From the NCBI GenBank assembly GCA_018296165.2, contig JACKQL020000014.1, positions 1-64,000 on the forward strand: DNA of 64,000 bases, read 5' to 3'. Positions 47,857 through 59,289 of this stretch are shown one piece after another. Within the stretch, counting starts at the first letter, position 1, and each line of letters starts with the position of its first letter. The position numbers were made by a program, and so were the translations under genes. Origin of the DNA: Termitomyces sp. T153 (lineage: Eukaryota > Basidiomycota > Agaricomycetes > Agaricales > Lyophyllaceae). The notes beneath the pieces are model-generated. The model searched no databases. It saw only the letters and a list, made by a program, of their open reading frames with translations, and was not told the DNA's origin.

Positions 47857-49063
47857 TGATATATTCTTTGAAAAAAAAAGGAAATACTAGAGCCTGAAAG
47901 AGACTCCACGTGAAAGTAAGAAGAAAGGCAAGCAGCTGTGGAGAAAGGTAAGCAGCGGTGCTTGTCAGGCAAAGAAATAATACCAAATAACACGTCCACA
48001 ACACGTCAACTTGAACTCAGCTTTCCTCTTAAGTAGTATGGAGTCGGGTCATCGAGCGCTCATTGATTGATTTCTCGAGTGCACTCATTTCAATTCAGAT
48101 ACTGCATGGTATTCAGGTTCAAAATTTACCTCCCAGCTACCTCTTTGAATACTATAGCGCTACTAGCTAAATCTCAAGAATGTGACCTCAGCATCGTGGA
48201 TCGTGGCCTTCGCCTTGATCTACTAAACAAAAATCAAAAATGACATTATATCTGCTATGCATCAATACCATGATCCTATGAAAACTTGCGTCGACGTCGT
48301 GACATCTGGCCAAGATACCACGATATACTTATTCATGTCTGTCCTTAACCTGGAGGTAATAACAGTTACAAGGCGATTAGTACAGCTCTAGAAATACAGC
48401 TTCATATATATATCTTAGCAAAGAGCCTATTTCCCAGGATTCTGAACGAGGATTGATTGATCCAGTAGGCTGTCCTAATATTGCACGGGTCCCGCATGAA
48501 CATTCTCGACGTGGAAAGGGGTCTTACAATAGCTATGTGAATGAACCTGTGCACATATTGGGTAGATAAAATGAAAATGCCACACAATCCCCACCAGAAT
48601 TTTGATCGTGCTGGGCATCTATAGTGGGACCTGTGTTCCGGGACATGAGGTAGCCACTACCCAAAGCCACGTTCGACTGAGCACAACTTGGAAAGTTCGA
48701 AGACCATAATTCATCATACAGTACATCGAAAGTCGAAACAAAGAGGTTCGGTCTTGTTTGCCTTGACTTGTTTCTTGCTTCCTCCGATACGACTTTTTAT
48801 AAACAAGGTTACGCACGACCGCATCCCCCGAGCAGACTAGCCCATAATCAACATTACAATTCATCATGCAACTACCGACCCCATACGCCCCGCCGCTCGT
48901 GTTGTACCCAGGCGGGTTCCGCCGGCTCGGTGTCAATATCGAGTCCATATGGCATGAAATTCTCATCTCCCAGGTTCAGGCTGCACATGGGCTAGATTAC
49001 ATCTATTAGTATAAAACATATGACCTTCGCCCACTAAGAATCACCCTCAGACAGTCACACGAA
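47857..49063. other. Divergent intergenic region with one possible small frame
   Basis: 1.2 kb between the start of the minus-strand hypothetical gene and the arrestin-like gene. It holds a 47-codon frame (48866-49009, listed separately). Other frames are short and unconvincing. Confidence 0.45.
48866..49009 (+). CDS. Possible 47-residue small protein
   Basis: An uninterrupted frame starts MQLPTPYAPPLVLYPGGFRR and ends HGLDYIY before TAG, 54 bp upstream of the arrestin-like start. It has no signal peptide, CaaX end or recognised motif. It could be an upstream frame in the leader of the next gene, or chance. Confidence 0.2.
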   Translation: MQLPTPYAPPLVLYPGGFRRLGVNIESIWHEILISQVQAAHGLDYIY

Positions 49064-50754
49064 ATGTCTACCAGCAGTCTCCCGTCCTTAGTGGCTCCGT
49101 TGTTCACGCGAACCCTATCGCGTTCGGCGGAACCACACCAGTCTGAACACCGCATTGCCTGGGTGGATCGTCTACGGTCCCAACCAACTGATCTAAAAAA
49201 GTCAAGGAACAGTGACGCTCAGTTAAGACTGGTTACCCAGGATAACAGCATCACTTTTCCTACATATGGAGAGCAAGGCTGTGTTGAAGGTGTGCTTAAG
49301 CTTTTCAAGGTGGACAGTGTTGTTTCTGTCGACGTTAAAGTGACTTCTCACACACCCGAGTATCATCTGCCGATGGTGACTCTCATTTGTATAGATCGAG
49401 GGCAGGCTCTTGTTGAAGGAGATTGCGGAAGGTGGCACAACGTCCGCTAAACTTTGTCTTGCTACAGATGTGCTATGGCAGAAAGATTCTACCAGCACGC
49501 CCTGCCCAAAGAGTCTCCCATTCTCCCTGTATTTGCCTTCAACCCTAACCCTTGAAAACAAGACATATGTAGGCAAATTCTTATATGGAACTCTTCCCTC
49601 CTTCTCATTGATCGCTCAGCCTCTTCCTCCTACATTTGATGTCAAACTCTCAGGCCTGCCTGGATTCCACGCAACAATTGATGTAAGTCTTGTGATTCTC
49701 GCGCCTTTGGCCTTGACGAACGTTTCGTGTCTTCAAGTATACCGTCATCGCGACAATAACCAAGCCTCAGCCTATACCTACACCATCCCGCTTGCCCGTC
49801 AAATCCACCGTCCTCAGTGGTTTTACGTATGACCCGGAGTTATCATCTATCCCTATCCCTAACTCCAAGTTCAGGACAGTCTCAACACCATTCAAGTATT
49901 ATCCCAGATCACGACCCGAAACGCCGTTGCCTTCACCTTTGATCCTTTCTCATTCTGGCTTCGTCGACGCTCGAGATTGGACTTGCCATCAATCTGAAAT
50001 ACGTTCCAAAGACAAAGGTCTTGAGTCGATTAGGACGAAGTTCTACCTTCCCACATCCTGTACCTTTTGCATTTCCCAGCCGATACCCTTCTATGTAACG
50101 TTTGAGTCATCGTCGGATTCGTTGACCTCCTTTCTACCACTCTCGACCGCTGGATCTATCAAAAGGGATCAATCCACACATGTTCAGCTGATGCGACAGT
50201 CCACAGTTGATGTTAGGTGCGGAGATCTCATACGTTCTTGTTGTGCACTCTTTCTTATGTCCGCCAAGGAATGCTGTAATTGCCGGTACGAAGACCGACA
50301 TCTGGAGAATCGACTGCATTGGGGAGGGGTCTTTTAGGCATGTGGTACGTTACTATCATGATATCATAAGGCCCACTGATGTACATTTGGCCTAGGCCGA
50401 TGGACCAACTTGGACAGCATTCTCGGGCAATATCACTATCGACGAAACAGTCCACGTTACGGGATTCAGAGTAGCTGGACTTAGTGTCAAGGTAATGCGG
50501 TCAGTCTATCCCTACCATCCTTTCTCTCATATGCATGTATTTCTGTGTAGGATTGTATTCTTTTCTCCATCTCGCCGCCCGATCGAAGGTCTCCATTCGC
50601 AGAACTTCGTCAAATCGTTCCAGTCAAGCTAACGACTGATCCGTGGGTGGCAGATAGTACGGATATTCAAATTATGCACCACACCGATTTATCGGAATAC
50701 TCCCTCTCGTCGACGTCTGTTCTGAACACTACTATAGCGATGGTCCACGATTAG
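49064..50754 (+). CDS. Arrestin-like protein
   Basis: Resembles the arrestin-fold proteins of basidiomycetes, which in better-studied fungi act as adaptors between membrane cargo and ubiquitin ligases. The function here is inferred. Exons read EGVLKLFKVDSVVSVDVKV (about 49285), a short intron, then GRALVE-type and LPFSLYLPSTLTLENKTY (about 49515), LPGFHATIDYTVIATI (about 49665-49750, across an intron) and PIPFYVTFESSSDSLTSFLP (about 50083). These are the beta-strand blocks of the N-terminal domain: binding strand, PPS-like turn and hinge. The C-terminal part includes WTAFSGNITIDETVHVTGF (about 50410) and LRQIVPVKLTTDPW, ending MVHD. About five introns are present. No transmembrane segment is seen. 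Confidence 0.65.
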
Positions 50755-50947
50755 GGGTCAATGTTCTACAGGACCCGGACCGTCGTGAGGTTGCCTCATG
50801 GAGGGACTCACTAAATTGCCTATGACGTATTATGCTAATGACGTCACCTTTGCCACTCCTGTAGTACTTGGTCCGTTACTAAAGCTTGTGCACATCTACA
50901 TCTAACCAATCCATTGTTTCACTTTCGTGCACCGTAACTCTACAATC

Positions 50948-51522
50948 ATGAATCACAGAGTAGATGAAGTCGATAATGCTTTTGACCCGCAAACACAGCA
51001 ACGAGCCAAACTACCCTCAGATAATACGCCAGCCCCCGCGACAAGAAGCGACACTTTACCTCAACAAGGTATGATCTCCTTTCTGAAATGTTACAATACG
51101 TGGATTTTGACCCGGCATAGCTTCTACGTCCCCTGGAGATGGTAGCGAAGTACATGCCAATATTAATCAAGTACCCTTCAAAGAACGAGTAATAGGTGAG
51201 TATCTGTCGATAAAGCTGCGCCAGGTTTCCCGTTACCCATACTCTCCAGGCGTCGCAAAGGTAGCTCACAGACCGTATATTTGATTTTGAACGATTTGAC
51301 CAAATCATCGTCAGATCACACGTGGAACGGTCAGTATCTGGATTTGTGCTTCAGCTCTTCTCCTAACATCTGGATCTGTCGCATAGGTCTTGCGTAAGGT
51401 ATGTGTTCGCAGCCTGAGTGTTCTGTTGTTGAACGCTCACTGGTCTGAAGCCTGATTTGAAGCAAGAGGGCGAGGCGATTCTTGAGGGGCAGACGACTCA
51501 AGAAGACCTCAAGAACGCTTAA
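50948..51522 (+). CDS. Small conserved-type fungal protein built from micro-exons
   Basis: Exon 1 (50948-51069) encodes MNHRVDEVDNAFDPQTQQRA... Exon 2 (about 51119-51195) reads STSPGDGSEVHANINQVPFK and ERVIG. Then come micro-exons of 11 nt (51250-51260), 15 nt (51315-51329) and 12 nt (51387-51398), and the last exon is 51451-51522. Together they give PFKERVIGVAKITRGTVLRK, then PDLKQEGEAILEGQTTQEDL and a stop. All junctions have GT and AG and keep frame. The C-terminal block F-K-x-x-V-x-G-x-A-K-x-x-R-G-T-x-L-x-K-P-x-L-K-x-x-G-E-x-I-L-x-G resembles a small soluble protein type I have seen in other basidiomycetes. Its function is unknown to me. Confidence 0.7.
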
Positions 51523-52159
51523 GACCCCGATTCGATACTTCCTTGGTAAGCGTCCACATTTGTACTGTGACTTTTCCTGAACTTTTAAGACCAGAATTGA
51601 TTTGAGCATTTTTTTGTATGTTTGTGTATCACCTAGTAAGAAATTGCACAAGATCGGTCAGAAGTCAAAGCGTGGGCAAGTTATAATTGAGCGGGTCGAG
51701 GCAAACCGCTTCAACTTTATAAACAGATTAGTACCGACTTCACAATTGTCCAGTTACACTTTTGCATAATTGCACCCCCGACTTCTCTCGAAGCTTGTTG
51801 AGGTCCCGGCATCTTTAACATTGATCCCTGGCTGATATTGGCATTAGACATTGCAGGCCGATATATTTAGCAGCGACAGACTGAGTTTCCAACTCACCGT
51901 TCATCACTTAGTTCAAAACTCACTATTTGAGGAAAATGTCCAACAACCAGCTTTATGAACACTTGCAGGATCTACAATCAGATCTTCGAAATGCACACAC
52001 ACTGGACTATCATGTCAGGGATGAGACCCACATATGGAGATAATCCGAAATACATCCTCATATTTCGACTCAGCCCTTCATCATGACAGGTAGCGGTACA
52101 CTCCCTTAAACTTGCCTCGACCGATCTGATTCCATTTTTGTTCACTTACAGCAGGAATA
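51523..52159. other. Intergenic, upstream of the F-box gene
   Basis: About 640 bp. A short frame at 51937-52044 (MSNNQLYEHLQDLQSDLRNA...) ends at TAA. It could be an untranslated upstream frame or part of an alternative first exon of the F-box gene. No other content is recognised. Confidence 0.45.
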
Positions 52160-54244
52160 ATGGTTGCGCCTCTTGGATCGAACATCGCTTTGATCGAAAA
52201 ACTCGAATACATTGCTGGTGTCACGAACGAGGATGTCTTATCTGATCAAGAAATCCAGCGAGGACGAATACTTCTTTCTCGAGCGCGAGACATGCTCGTA
52301 CGCTTCGGATCCTGGCCCGCGAAGACTCCAGCTGCAACTCGATCTAAACTCCCCCTTCCTGAGCATATTTCAAGGCTATCCGTCGCACTGGCACCTCATA
52401 AGCGCCTTCCTTTGGAACTTCTCGAATATACCTTCCGCTCTCACTTTGTATCTGAATACTCATTGAAGCTGCCTCCGGTGATATCTGAGGGTCCTTGGGT
52501 GCTAGGGCAAGTATGTAGGAGATGGAGACACTTGTCCCGCTCTATACCTGACCTCTGGGATGCTACGATCTCGTTCAACGACATAGAGCGGCATCCAGAT
52601 GGATTCAATAACCTGCCTAAAGCTGATATGCTATCGAGATTGGTCCAGCTCAGATGCGCAATCGAACTATTCCCTGAGGTTGGTTACATATGTGTCCTTG
52701 CTGTTCATGATTTTAGTGCGCCTGTACCCCCGAGTGCACTGATACCGTACCTCAGCCGCATTAACCAATTCAGCTGGAATGTTAAAGCAGAGCCAATAAT
52801 AAAGTCCATTGAAAAATTCCCCTCGGAGGCCTTTTCTCGGCTCAAAACCTTGAAGATCGCTCTGCCTCAGCCTGATGACATGCATAATAATAGCTCCTAC
52901 GTAGACCTCTTCGGCAAATGTCCTCAGCTCCGAAATTTTACGCTTGCATCTAACACTCCATCCTTCTTGTTTAATCATATACCATGGTCTCAACTCTACT
53001 CTTTCACCTTAAACACCGGAAGGAATGATATGGATGGCCATACAGGTTCAGACTGGATTCAGCTCGGTCGCCGCAACCCCTTTTCCCAGATGTCCTCGCT
53101 CAAGAAATTGTCCTTTAAAATGAAAGATGAATTCTTTCCTCTTATTCTCTCTTTTGCTTTCCCTTGGGATCAAGTGGTGTCCCTTAAGATGATATGGTAC
53201 GACTCGCCTCATCCCCATACTATAATCACACACTGGCAAGCACTGCGGAAGTGTATATCACTTACCAAGTTTACGCTCGAGTTCCGAGATAATCCGCCTG
53301 AGGGCTTTATTTTCAATCAGGACACGATCACACTTCCTTCTCTCAAATCTCTAGGATTAGAACAATGCGTGCCATCTTCCATGATCAAGTCTTTCTCTTT
53401 GAGTACCCTCAGTTCACTGCATTTTGACACTTCAATCTCACTGGAAGATTTCTACTTCATCTTGAAACGGTCTCCTCTTATCACGTACCTCTCTTGCGCC
53501 CTGTTAGGAAAACAGCCAACAAGCGGCGGCACCATAAAGCTCCTCCATCTGTCTTCATTAATCATCTCACTCGACGATGCAACATCCTTCCCTGCCTTAC
53601 TCCTTGCCCCATCCCTCACCAACTTACTAGTCTTCAGCGTCGACTACGAAACAGCCCCAGAGATCGCCATGCTCTCCAACTTTATTTGGAACTCGAAAAT
53701 GCGGCTCGAAAGATTCCACTACAGCCTAGACAACACAGATATTACTGCGTACGACTTGCATGGCGATGCACGGTTGGCTATATTTCCCCTAAGAGACCTC
53801 TTGGCTGGCCTCGGCTGGTGCCCCGAAGTACATATTTCATTCGTCACCTTCCCTCAAGATATCCTTGATGATATTGCTGAGGGTCGACTTCTTCCCGCCG
53901 TGGAGCGTCTTACCATCAGCACGTCAACTCGTCAGGTGCTTCTTGACACGATCCAGCACCGCTTAGAGCTCGAGCTCGAGCAGAAAGTGAAGTCAGGCTG
54001 GGTTGGCCGTGGTCTATGCGAGATCACAGGGTATGTACCATCAGATGAGTATGGTGATGAAGAGCTTGATGTGGCGTTTGAAGAATTGGAGGATCGGTTT
54101 GGCGTGTCTTGTGTTTTCCAGTCGATAGTCGTGTTGACGGTTGTGGACTATCTCAATGTCGACATCGACGCGCTGCGAGAATCATTAGAAGAAGATTATT
54201 TCGATAACAGGGTTCAACGAAATAAGATGGCTGTACCTACTTGA
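52160..54244 (+). CDS. F-box-like protein, 694 residues
   Basis: A single long exon. Near residue 75 the stretch KRLPLELLEYTFRSHF, followed by GPWVLGQVCRRWRHLSRSIP and DLWDATISF, is the F-box-like pattern (LP.E.L..IF...V...WR..A...P.LW) common in large agaricomycete families. The rest reads as leucine-rich-repeat-like strands (RLKTLKIALP, SLKKLSFKM, SLKSLGLEQC, LSSLHFDTSISL, HLSSLIISLD). By family, it would bind Skp1 through the F-box and present substrates to an SCF ubiquitin ligase through the repeats. The protein ends in an acidic segment (DEYGDEELDVAFEELEDRF). The start at 52160 follows an in-frame intron-like AG. An upstream exon cannot be excluded. Confidence 0.82.
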   Translation: MVAPLGSNIALIEKLEYIAGVTNEDVLSDQEIQRGRILLSRARDMLVRFGSWPAKTPAATRSKLPLPEHISRLSVALAPHKRLPLELLEYTFRSHFVSEYSLKLPPVISEGPWVLGQVCRRWRHLSRSIPDLWDATISFNDIERHPDGFNNLPKADMLSRLVQLRCAIELFPEVGYICVLAVHDFSAPVPPSALIPYLSRINQFSWNVKAEPIIKSIEKFPSEAFSRLKTLKIALPQPDDMHNNSSYVDLFGKCPQLRNFTLASNTPSFLFNHIPWSQLYSFTLNTGRNDMDGHTGSDWIQLGRRNPFSQMSSLKKLSFKMKDEFFPLILSFAFPWDQVVSLKMIWYDSPHPHTIITHWQALRKCISLTKFTLEFRDNPPEGFIFNQDTITLPSLKSLGLEQCVPSSMIKSFSLSTLSSLHFDTSISLEDFYFILKRSPLITYLSCALLGKQPTSGGTIKLLHLSSLIISLDDATSFPALLLAPSLTNLLVFSVDYETAPEIAMLSNFIWNSKMRLERFHYSLDNTDITAYDLHGDARLAIFPLRDLLAGLGWCPEVHISFVTFPQDILDDIAEGRLLPAVERLTISTSTRQVLLDTIQHRLELELEQKVKSGWVGRGLCEITGYVPSDEYGDEELDVAFEELEDRFGVSCVFQSIVVLTVVDYLNVDIDALRESLEEDYFDNRVQRNKMAVPT

Positions 54245-54362
54245 TTACTAGCGGATTATGTATTGGAATAGAGGTTCCACGAAGATCTCAATGCTATGTA
54301 TCCTTAAGTATCATGAAGTCGTCGAAGTTCAAATGTAAATAGACTCCACCCGTCATACTGGG

Positions 54363-56095
54363 TTAAAATTCTATCCCTCTTTTCTCCGGACCAATGTACT
54401 CCATGTCCAGCTGCTCAAAAATTGACTCTTCATCCGCTGACGGAAGCAACTGCCAGAATCCCTCCGCCCTCTTCCCCTTCTCCAATACCTCTAATTTTTC
54501 ATCTTCAAGAGTCCTCTTCCCTCTCTTCTTCTTTGGTATTGACTTTCCCTCCTGTTCCTTCTTCCCTTCCCTTTTCTTCTTCGGCCTGCCACCTTCCTTC
54601 TCGAAGTCGGATTCAGGGCCAGCAGATATCCCCAAAATCTCTTCGGAAGGATCAGGGTGCCATTTCCATAGACCTGTATGGTCAAAATAGAGCCCGAGAG
54701 CTGTGGCTTTGTGCTCGATAAGTCGGATAAAGGATTGTGTGCCTGTGTGGTAGAGCAACGCAGCGCCACGGGATTTGGCAGGGAGCATCCTACGTCACAT
54801 TACCGCATCAGTGGGAATAAGAAGGAAGTGGGAAAGAGGAAAGAGAGACGTACGCTACCTTCCCGGAGACGAACTCCCCCTCCCCCGTCGCCATACCATT
54901 CACCCTCTCCTGAACCGTCTCCCACCCCTCACCTCCCTGTCCCCTCTTTGGGACTCTCAAGATCCCTTGCCAACCCCAATACCTGAATAACCTCGGTGCA
55001 AGCACTACCCCTGTCTCCTTCAACAAAGGTATAATCGTGGTATGCAGATGTGCGTCACGCAATAATCCGGGTGCTTGAAGTGTTTCGGCGAGTAAGGGCT
55101 GGAGGTAACCCGCTGGAGGGGCAGGGGGATGCGGGACATATAGGATGTCTCGGAGAATGAGGAGGCGCACACAGGTTGATGTAGAGGCATCTCTACGACT
55201 GGGAAGGGTCAGGTCGAAGTTTAACGGGGAGGGAAAATACATACTAGCTTCCGACGGGGATGACTTCGTATTTTGGGAAGATCTCGCGGACAAAGTCCTG
55301 TTGGAGGGTGGTGTGATTGATTATAAGTTACATATGACGGATGGTTGACGTACAACAACGGTTTCAGTTTGCTGGCGCGGGACAGGTTTTTCGAGGTGAG
55401 AGGCGAAGCGGACGTTTTGTTGGACAATTGCGGGTAGCATATTGAAATATTTTGGACGCAAGAGGTCGCTTTTGCTTCGACAACCTGCTAGGATGAGTTG
55501 GGGGACGCGCCGATGACTGAATTGTGTAAAGGGAATGAGCAGAAGAGAGGAGACGTTGAGTGTTAATATTGGGAACGTACCTTAGTCCTTGAATCGACGT
55601 GAGCTCTTCGAGGAGTACCTTCTTTTCTTGTTCAGATATCGCTGGGGCTTCTGTGAGGGGGCATCATGCTATTGAGATGTTATGGGATGTATTCATGCGA
55701 CGAAAAGAGCCTGACCACGAGCTATAGAAGGGAGATGGTCCGCCAAGAGTTTTATGAAGGGTTTACCGACGGGGAGCTGGGGGTGCGTTGGATGGGGGAG
55801 GACGGGAGAAAGCTGAAATAACATACCTTTGCCGCAAGCTCTATAGAGGTGAGCTTGTAATCAAGCTTATTGATGAATTCTACACCCGAGATGAGAGCCC
55901 GGAGTCGGTTGAGGGGAGCCTGTCGTTGTTCTTGTTCCTTAATGACTGAGACGAGGGTAAGAATAGATATAGTTAGACATTCAAATACGTACCCTGTCGT
56001 AGCCTTTCGACAAGGTCTGCATTTGGTGGGAGGGAGGAGTATGCTTTACATAGGGGGAGGCGCCGGGCTATTCCTCGAGCATAGAGTTGAAACAT
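54363..56095 (-). CDS. DNA polymerase X-like protein lacking the polymerase aspartates
   Basis: Spliced minus-strand exons begin MFQLYARGIARRLPLCKAYS, a basic amphipathic start like a mitochondrial targeting signal. The domains of family X follow. An 8-kDa region reads LPVGKPFIKLLADHL (about 55770), with Lys at both positions matching pol beta K68 and K72. A second HhH-like segment LTSIQGL...RVPQLILAG follows, then KYFNMLPAIVQQNVRF and VPVGSYRR (about 55250). In active enzymes GSYRRG is followed by a GDVDVLI-type motif; here it reads STCVRLLIL. The third Asp region before SRGAALLYHTG (about 54770) reads GKVAMLPAK, also without Asp. The thumb ends ALGLYFDHTGLWKW, and a Lys-rich insert (KKKREGKKEQEGKSIPKKKR) lies near the C-terminus. 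A polymerase activity is therefore unlikely. It converges on the F-box gene. Confidence 0.75.
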
Positions 56096-58320
56096 TCTGA
56101 GAAAAAATGTGACATGTGTGACCAACAGCGGCGTGGGGGCGCCGCCGTCAATAGAGATCCTAGCGGTGCAAGCACCAGTCCCCGACTGTCAATTATTCAT
56201 GATGTTCTCAATTATTCTTATAATATAAGCAAATGTATTGGTACATTCTGTGTACAATTCAATGAAGTATCCTACACCGTCCAGTAAGGCGGGCGGGCGG
56301 GCCGCCATCAGCAAAAGTCGCTTTGATTATATGGCCAAACCATTGAACTAATACGATCCCAGTGATGTGATACATTAGTTGATGTATTACACTATAGAAT
56401 GAAAGTTGGTTTTTAGATATTCTAAACTACTTCTGAGTGTAAGAAAATAATCAGAACTAAGTACCAATTATTATCACTTGCCAATATCTCAGAAGGGACA
56501 CAATATGGGATTATCCTGGGATTCCATTATAATCTGTGAAAACTATCAAAGATTTATGCATCGGTTGACCCATAGGATATCTTTCTTATGGGCAGTTTAT
56601 AATCACAATGATCTTATGACTAAAGATGTCATATCAAAACACATTACAATTGTATACAGCATACAATGATAGGTAAGACACAAGTACAAATATTAGAAGA
56701 GTTGGCAAGTACAAGACATAGACATGTGAGGATGTGTACAATGTAGATATGAGTGGAGAAGAAAGGGAGAGGTTGGCGATATTTGTACTGAAGTATGCAA
56801 GAACGAGCCAGAGAGACAAGGTAGGTAAAGCTGCGAGACAGGATGTGGGACATGCCAGGTGTAGAGGCATAGAGTGAGATACATAGTGGGAACATTGAGG
56901 GTGACAAAGGTGGGGTTGGATTCAGTGTGCACTGGAGATGTGGGATTGTTAATGATGGGTGGTTCTGTGTGAGGACAATGGCCGGAGGTTCCTCAATGGT
57001 GGGTGATGAAGATATATTGGCTGAGCAACAAGGTAGAAAGTGTGGTTTGTAAGGTTTGAAATTAGCTCATATTCTTCAGCATTTTTATCACTTGCATTGG
57101 TTTTGCCACCATGCTCTTTGGCACTTGTATGGGCTTCAATTCACCACCATTATGTCATCAACCCACAATCTCTTGCAGCTTCACTTGCTTTGGAAATAAG
57201 AGGAAATCTTCATTATCATCCATAACACTGGGAACCTTGAACTTTTTACAGTAAATAAGGTGAAACAATGGGCTGTTTGATGGTGTTACTTGAAACTCAA
57301 TGCTACAAAAAGAAAAGAATAATGATAGCAGAAATATCAATTTATCAGATCCAAAACTTAATGAAGTTAAACTAAGGGTAAACAATGTCTGTTCACAGCA
57401 AATATTCTTGAATTTTCACTCAGTATCATACATCTACAAAATAGCCACCTCTGTATATACCCCATGACTGAGAATACAGGATGTACCTGAGCCTACCTGA
57501 TCCACCTGCCAGGTGGTTCCTAGCACATATCATGATACATGTGACTGCAATGGTAAATTGTGAGCTACCTTTCTGAGATTAGGTAGAATTAGAACTGATT
57601 TCAAGACTGGAACAGTACATCATGTGTGAAGGAGACACAATATATTGCATTATACATTGTGTATACCTGATCCTTGCTTGAGCCAGCTGTACATATGTAT
57701 TCAATAGGTATTATTATAAAATCTGTTTATTCACATTGTATGGTATAACAAGTATTGATACAGCATAACAGCTCAAGTAGCAAATAAGCATGACTTGGAA
57801 AAGCAATCATTACAAGCAGCAAGAGACAAAGAATATCATTTCTTTTTCTTTTTCTGCAAAGGCTTGGAAACATTGCAGTGAGGGAGGTGTTTGAGCTTGA
57901 GGTTCAGAAGGATTGTTGCAAGAAGGATTGATGACACTGCCATTGTTGTTGATGAAGTCATTGAGGTTGTTGCAACTGTATTTTCCATGGTGCTTAGAGA
58001 TAGCCAGTGAAGCACAAGAACTCAAGAGTTGCAGTGGTGGTGATGGGTCTGAGTCTGTTGTAGGATTGCAATAGTTGCAAGGAGATGGAAAAGATTGTTC
58101 CTCATGAAGTTGATGCTTGAACTGGGTGGCACCTGTTTGGCAATGGTTGGTAGAGAGGACACCCTGAGAGGCCCAGAGTGGCTGAGATTGATCAAGTTCT
58201 ATCTGAACTTGTTTGTATTGAGAGTCTTTGTGGAGTGAGTGCGAGACAAGATGATGCTTGTTGCTATTGTCCTGTGGATGTACAGATGTTCTTTGCAGTG
58301 TATTCAATGTCCTCATAGTT

Positions 58321-58380
58321 GTCCTTGTGTCCAATGTCCTTGTGTCCAATGTCCTTGTGTCCAATGTCCTTATATCCAAT
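58321..58380 (+). repeat. 15-bp tandem repeat
   Basis: Four units of GTCCTTGTGTCCAAT, the last with two changes (GTCCTTATATCCAAT), then a partial unit. On the minus strand the units read as RTLDT. Confidence 0.9.
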
Positions 58381-58954
58381 GTCCTTGTTGTCCTTGTATT
58401 CATCCTCCCATCCATCTTTCTGAGGCCAGACCAGTGGATGGAGTGGCCATTATGAGAAAGTGTAGGCAACTAAGAGGGTTAAGAATGGTATGTACTTTGT
58501 CAGCCTATTGTGCTTTAGATATGATACAATTTCCATTGCACCCTCATTGTTGCTGCTTTACTTCTCAGCCATAGCTTGTCTTTTGCATTTCATCTTGCTT
58601 GCTAGCATCAAATCACTTCCCTGTCTGCAAATCTGATAGAATAATGAGTTTTTTCTGGCTATTGGACAATGACAAACATACATGTTTCACCATGCAAGTG
58701 TTTCAACAACTACCCATGAACTATTTTCTTCAGCCTCAAAAATGGTGATGATATTGTAGAAGCATTACATATTGAATTTTCCATCCTTGAGGCTCCATTT
58801 TATGGCAACAGGAAAGAATAAATCATACCTGAGAAAGGAAAAGGAATGAGTAATTAGTCACAAAGGAATGGGTTGTATACTTAGACAGCTGCATATGCAA
58901 TAGTCTGACCTGTTATCTTCTTTAAGTGGTGAATATGGGCTTTTGCTGGCTTTG

Positions 58955-59268
58955 TGTTGGAATCCTAACCTAGTACATGAGTGAGTAATACATCCTCAGT
59001 TTCATATACACTTGACTCATTGAGCTTACCTAGTACATGAGTAAGTGATATGTCTACAGTTGGGCATTAAGTATGGTATCTCTGCATTTGTGTAAATGCC
59101 TCACCCTCAATTTTGTATACACTTGACTGAGAGTGTTTGTATCTAGGCTGCATATATAAGTAAAGTGGGAGCCAGTCAGGGTAACATGTGATGCAATATA
59201 TGTGCAGTAATTGACCCTTGCCCAGTATCTAGAATTGAATGCTTACGGTGAACACCCAATGCTCAACA
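58955..59268 (+). mobile_element. Solo LTR (314 bp) with 5-bp target duplication
   Basis: The segment begins TGTTGGAATC and ends GCTCAACA, so it has TGTTG...CAACA inverted termini. It is flanked on both sides by CTTTG (58950-58954 and 59269-59273), a perfect 5-bp target site duplication. A TATATAAG box lies at 59155-59162, where an LTR promoter would be expected. Internal half-repeats (CCTAGTACATGAGT at 58979 and 59028; TATACACTTGACT at 59006 and 59117) are visible. The 5-bp duplication and termini fit a Ty1/copia- or gypsy-type LTR. The internal part of the element has been lost by recombination. Confidence 0.8.
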
Positions 59269-59289
59269 CTTTGTGGCACTTTGAGTTCC

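Noticed and set aside
58321..58400. Short regular repeats considered as a CRISPR-like array
   Set aside because: Units are 15 bp and directly adjacent with no spacers, in a eukaryotic genome. It is a minisatellite.
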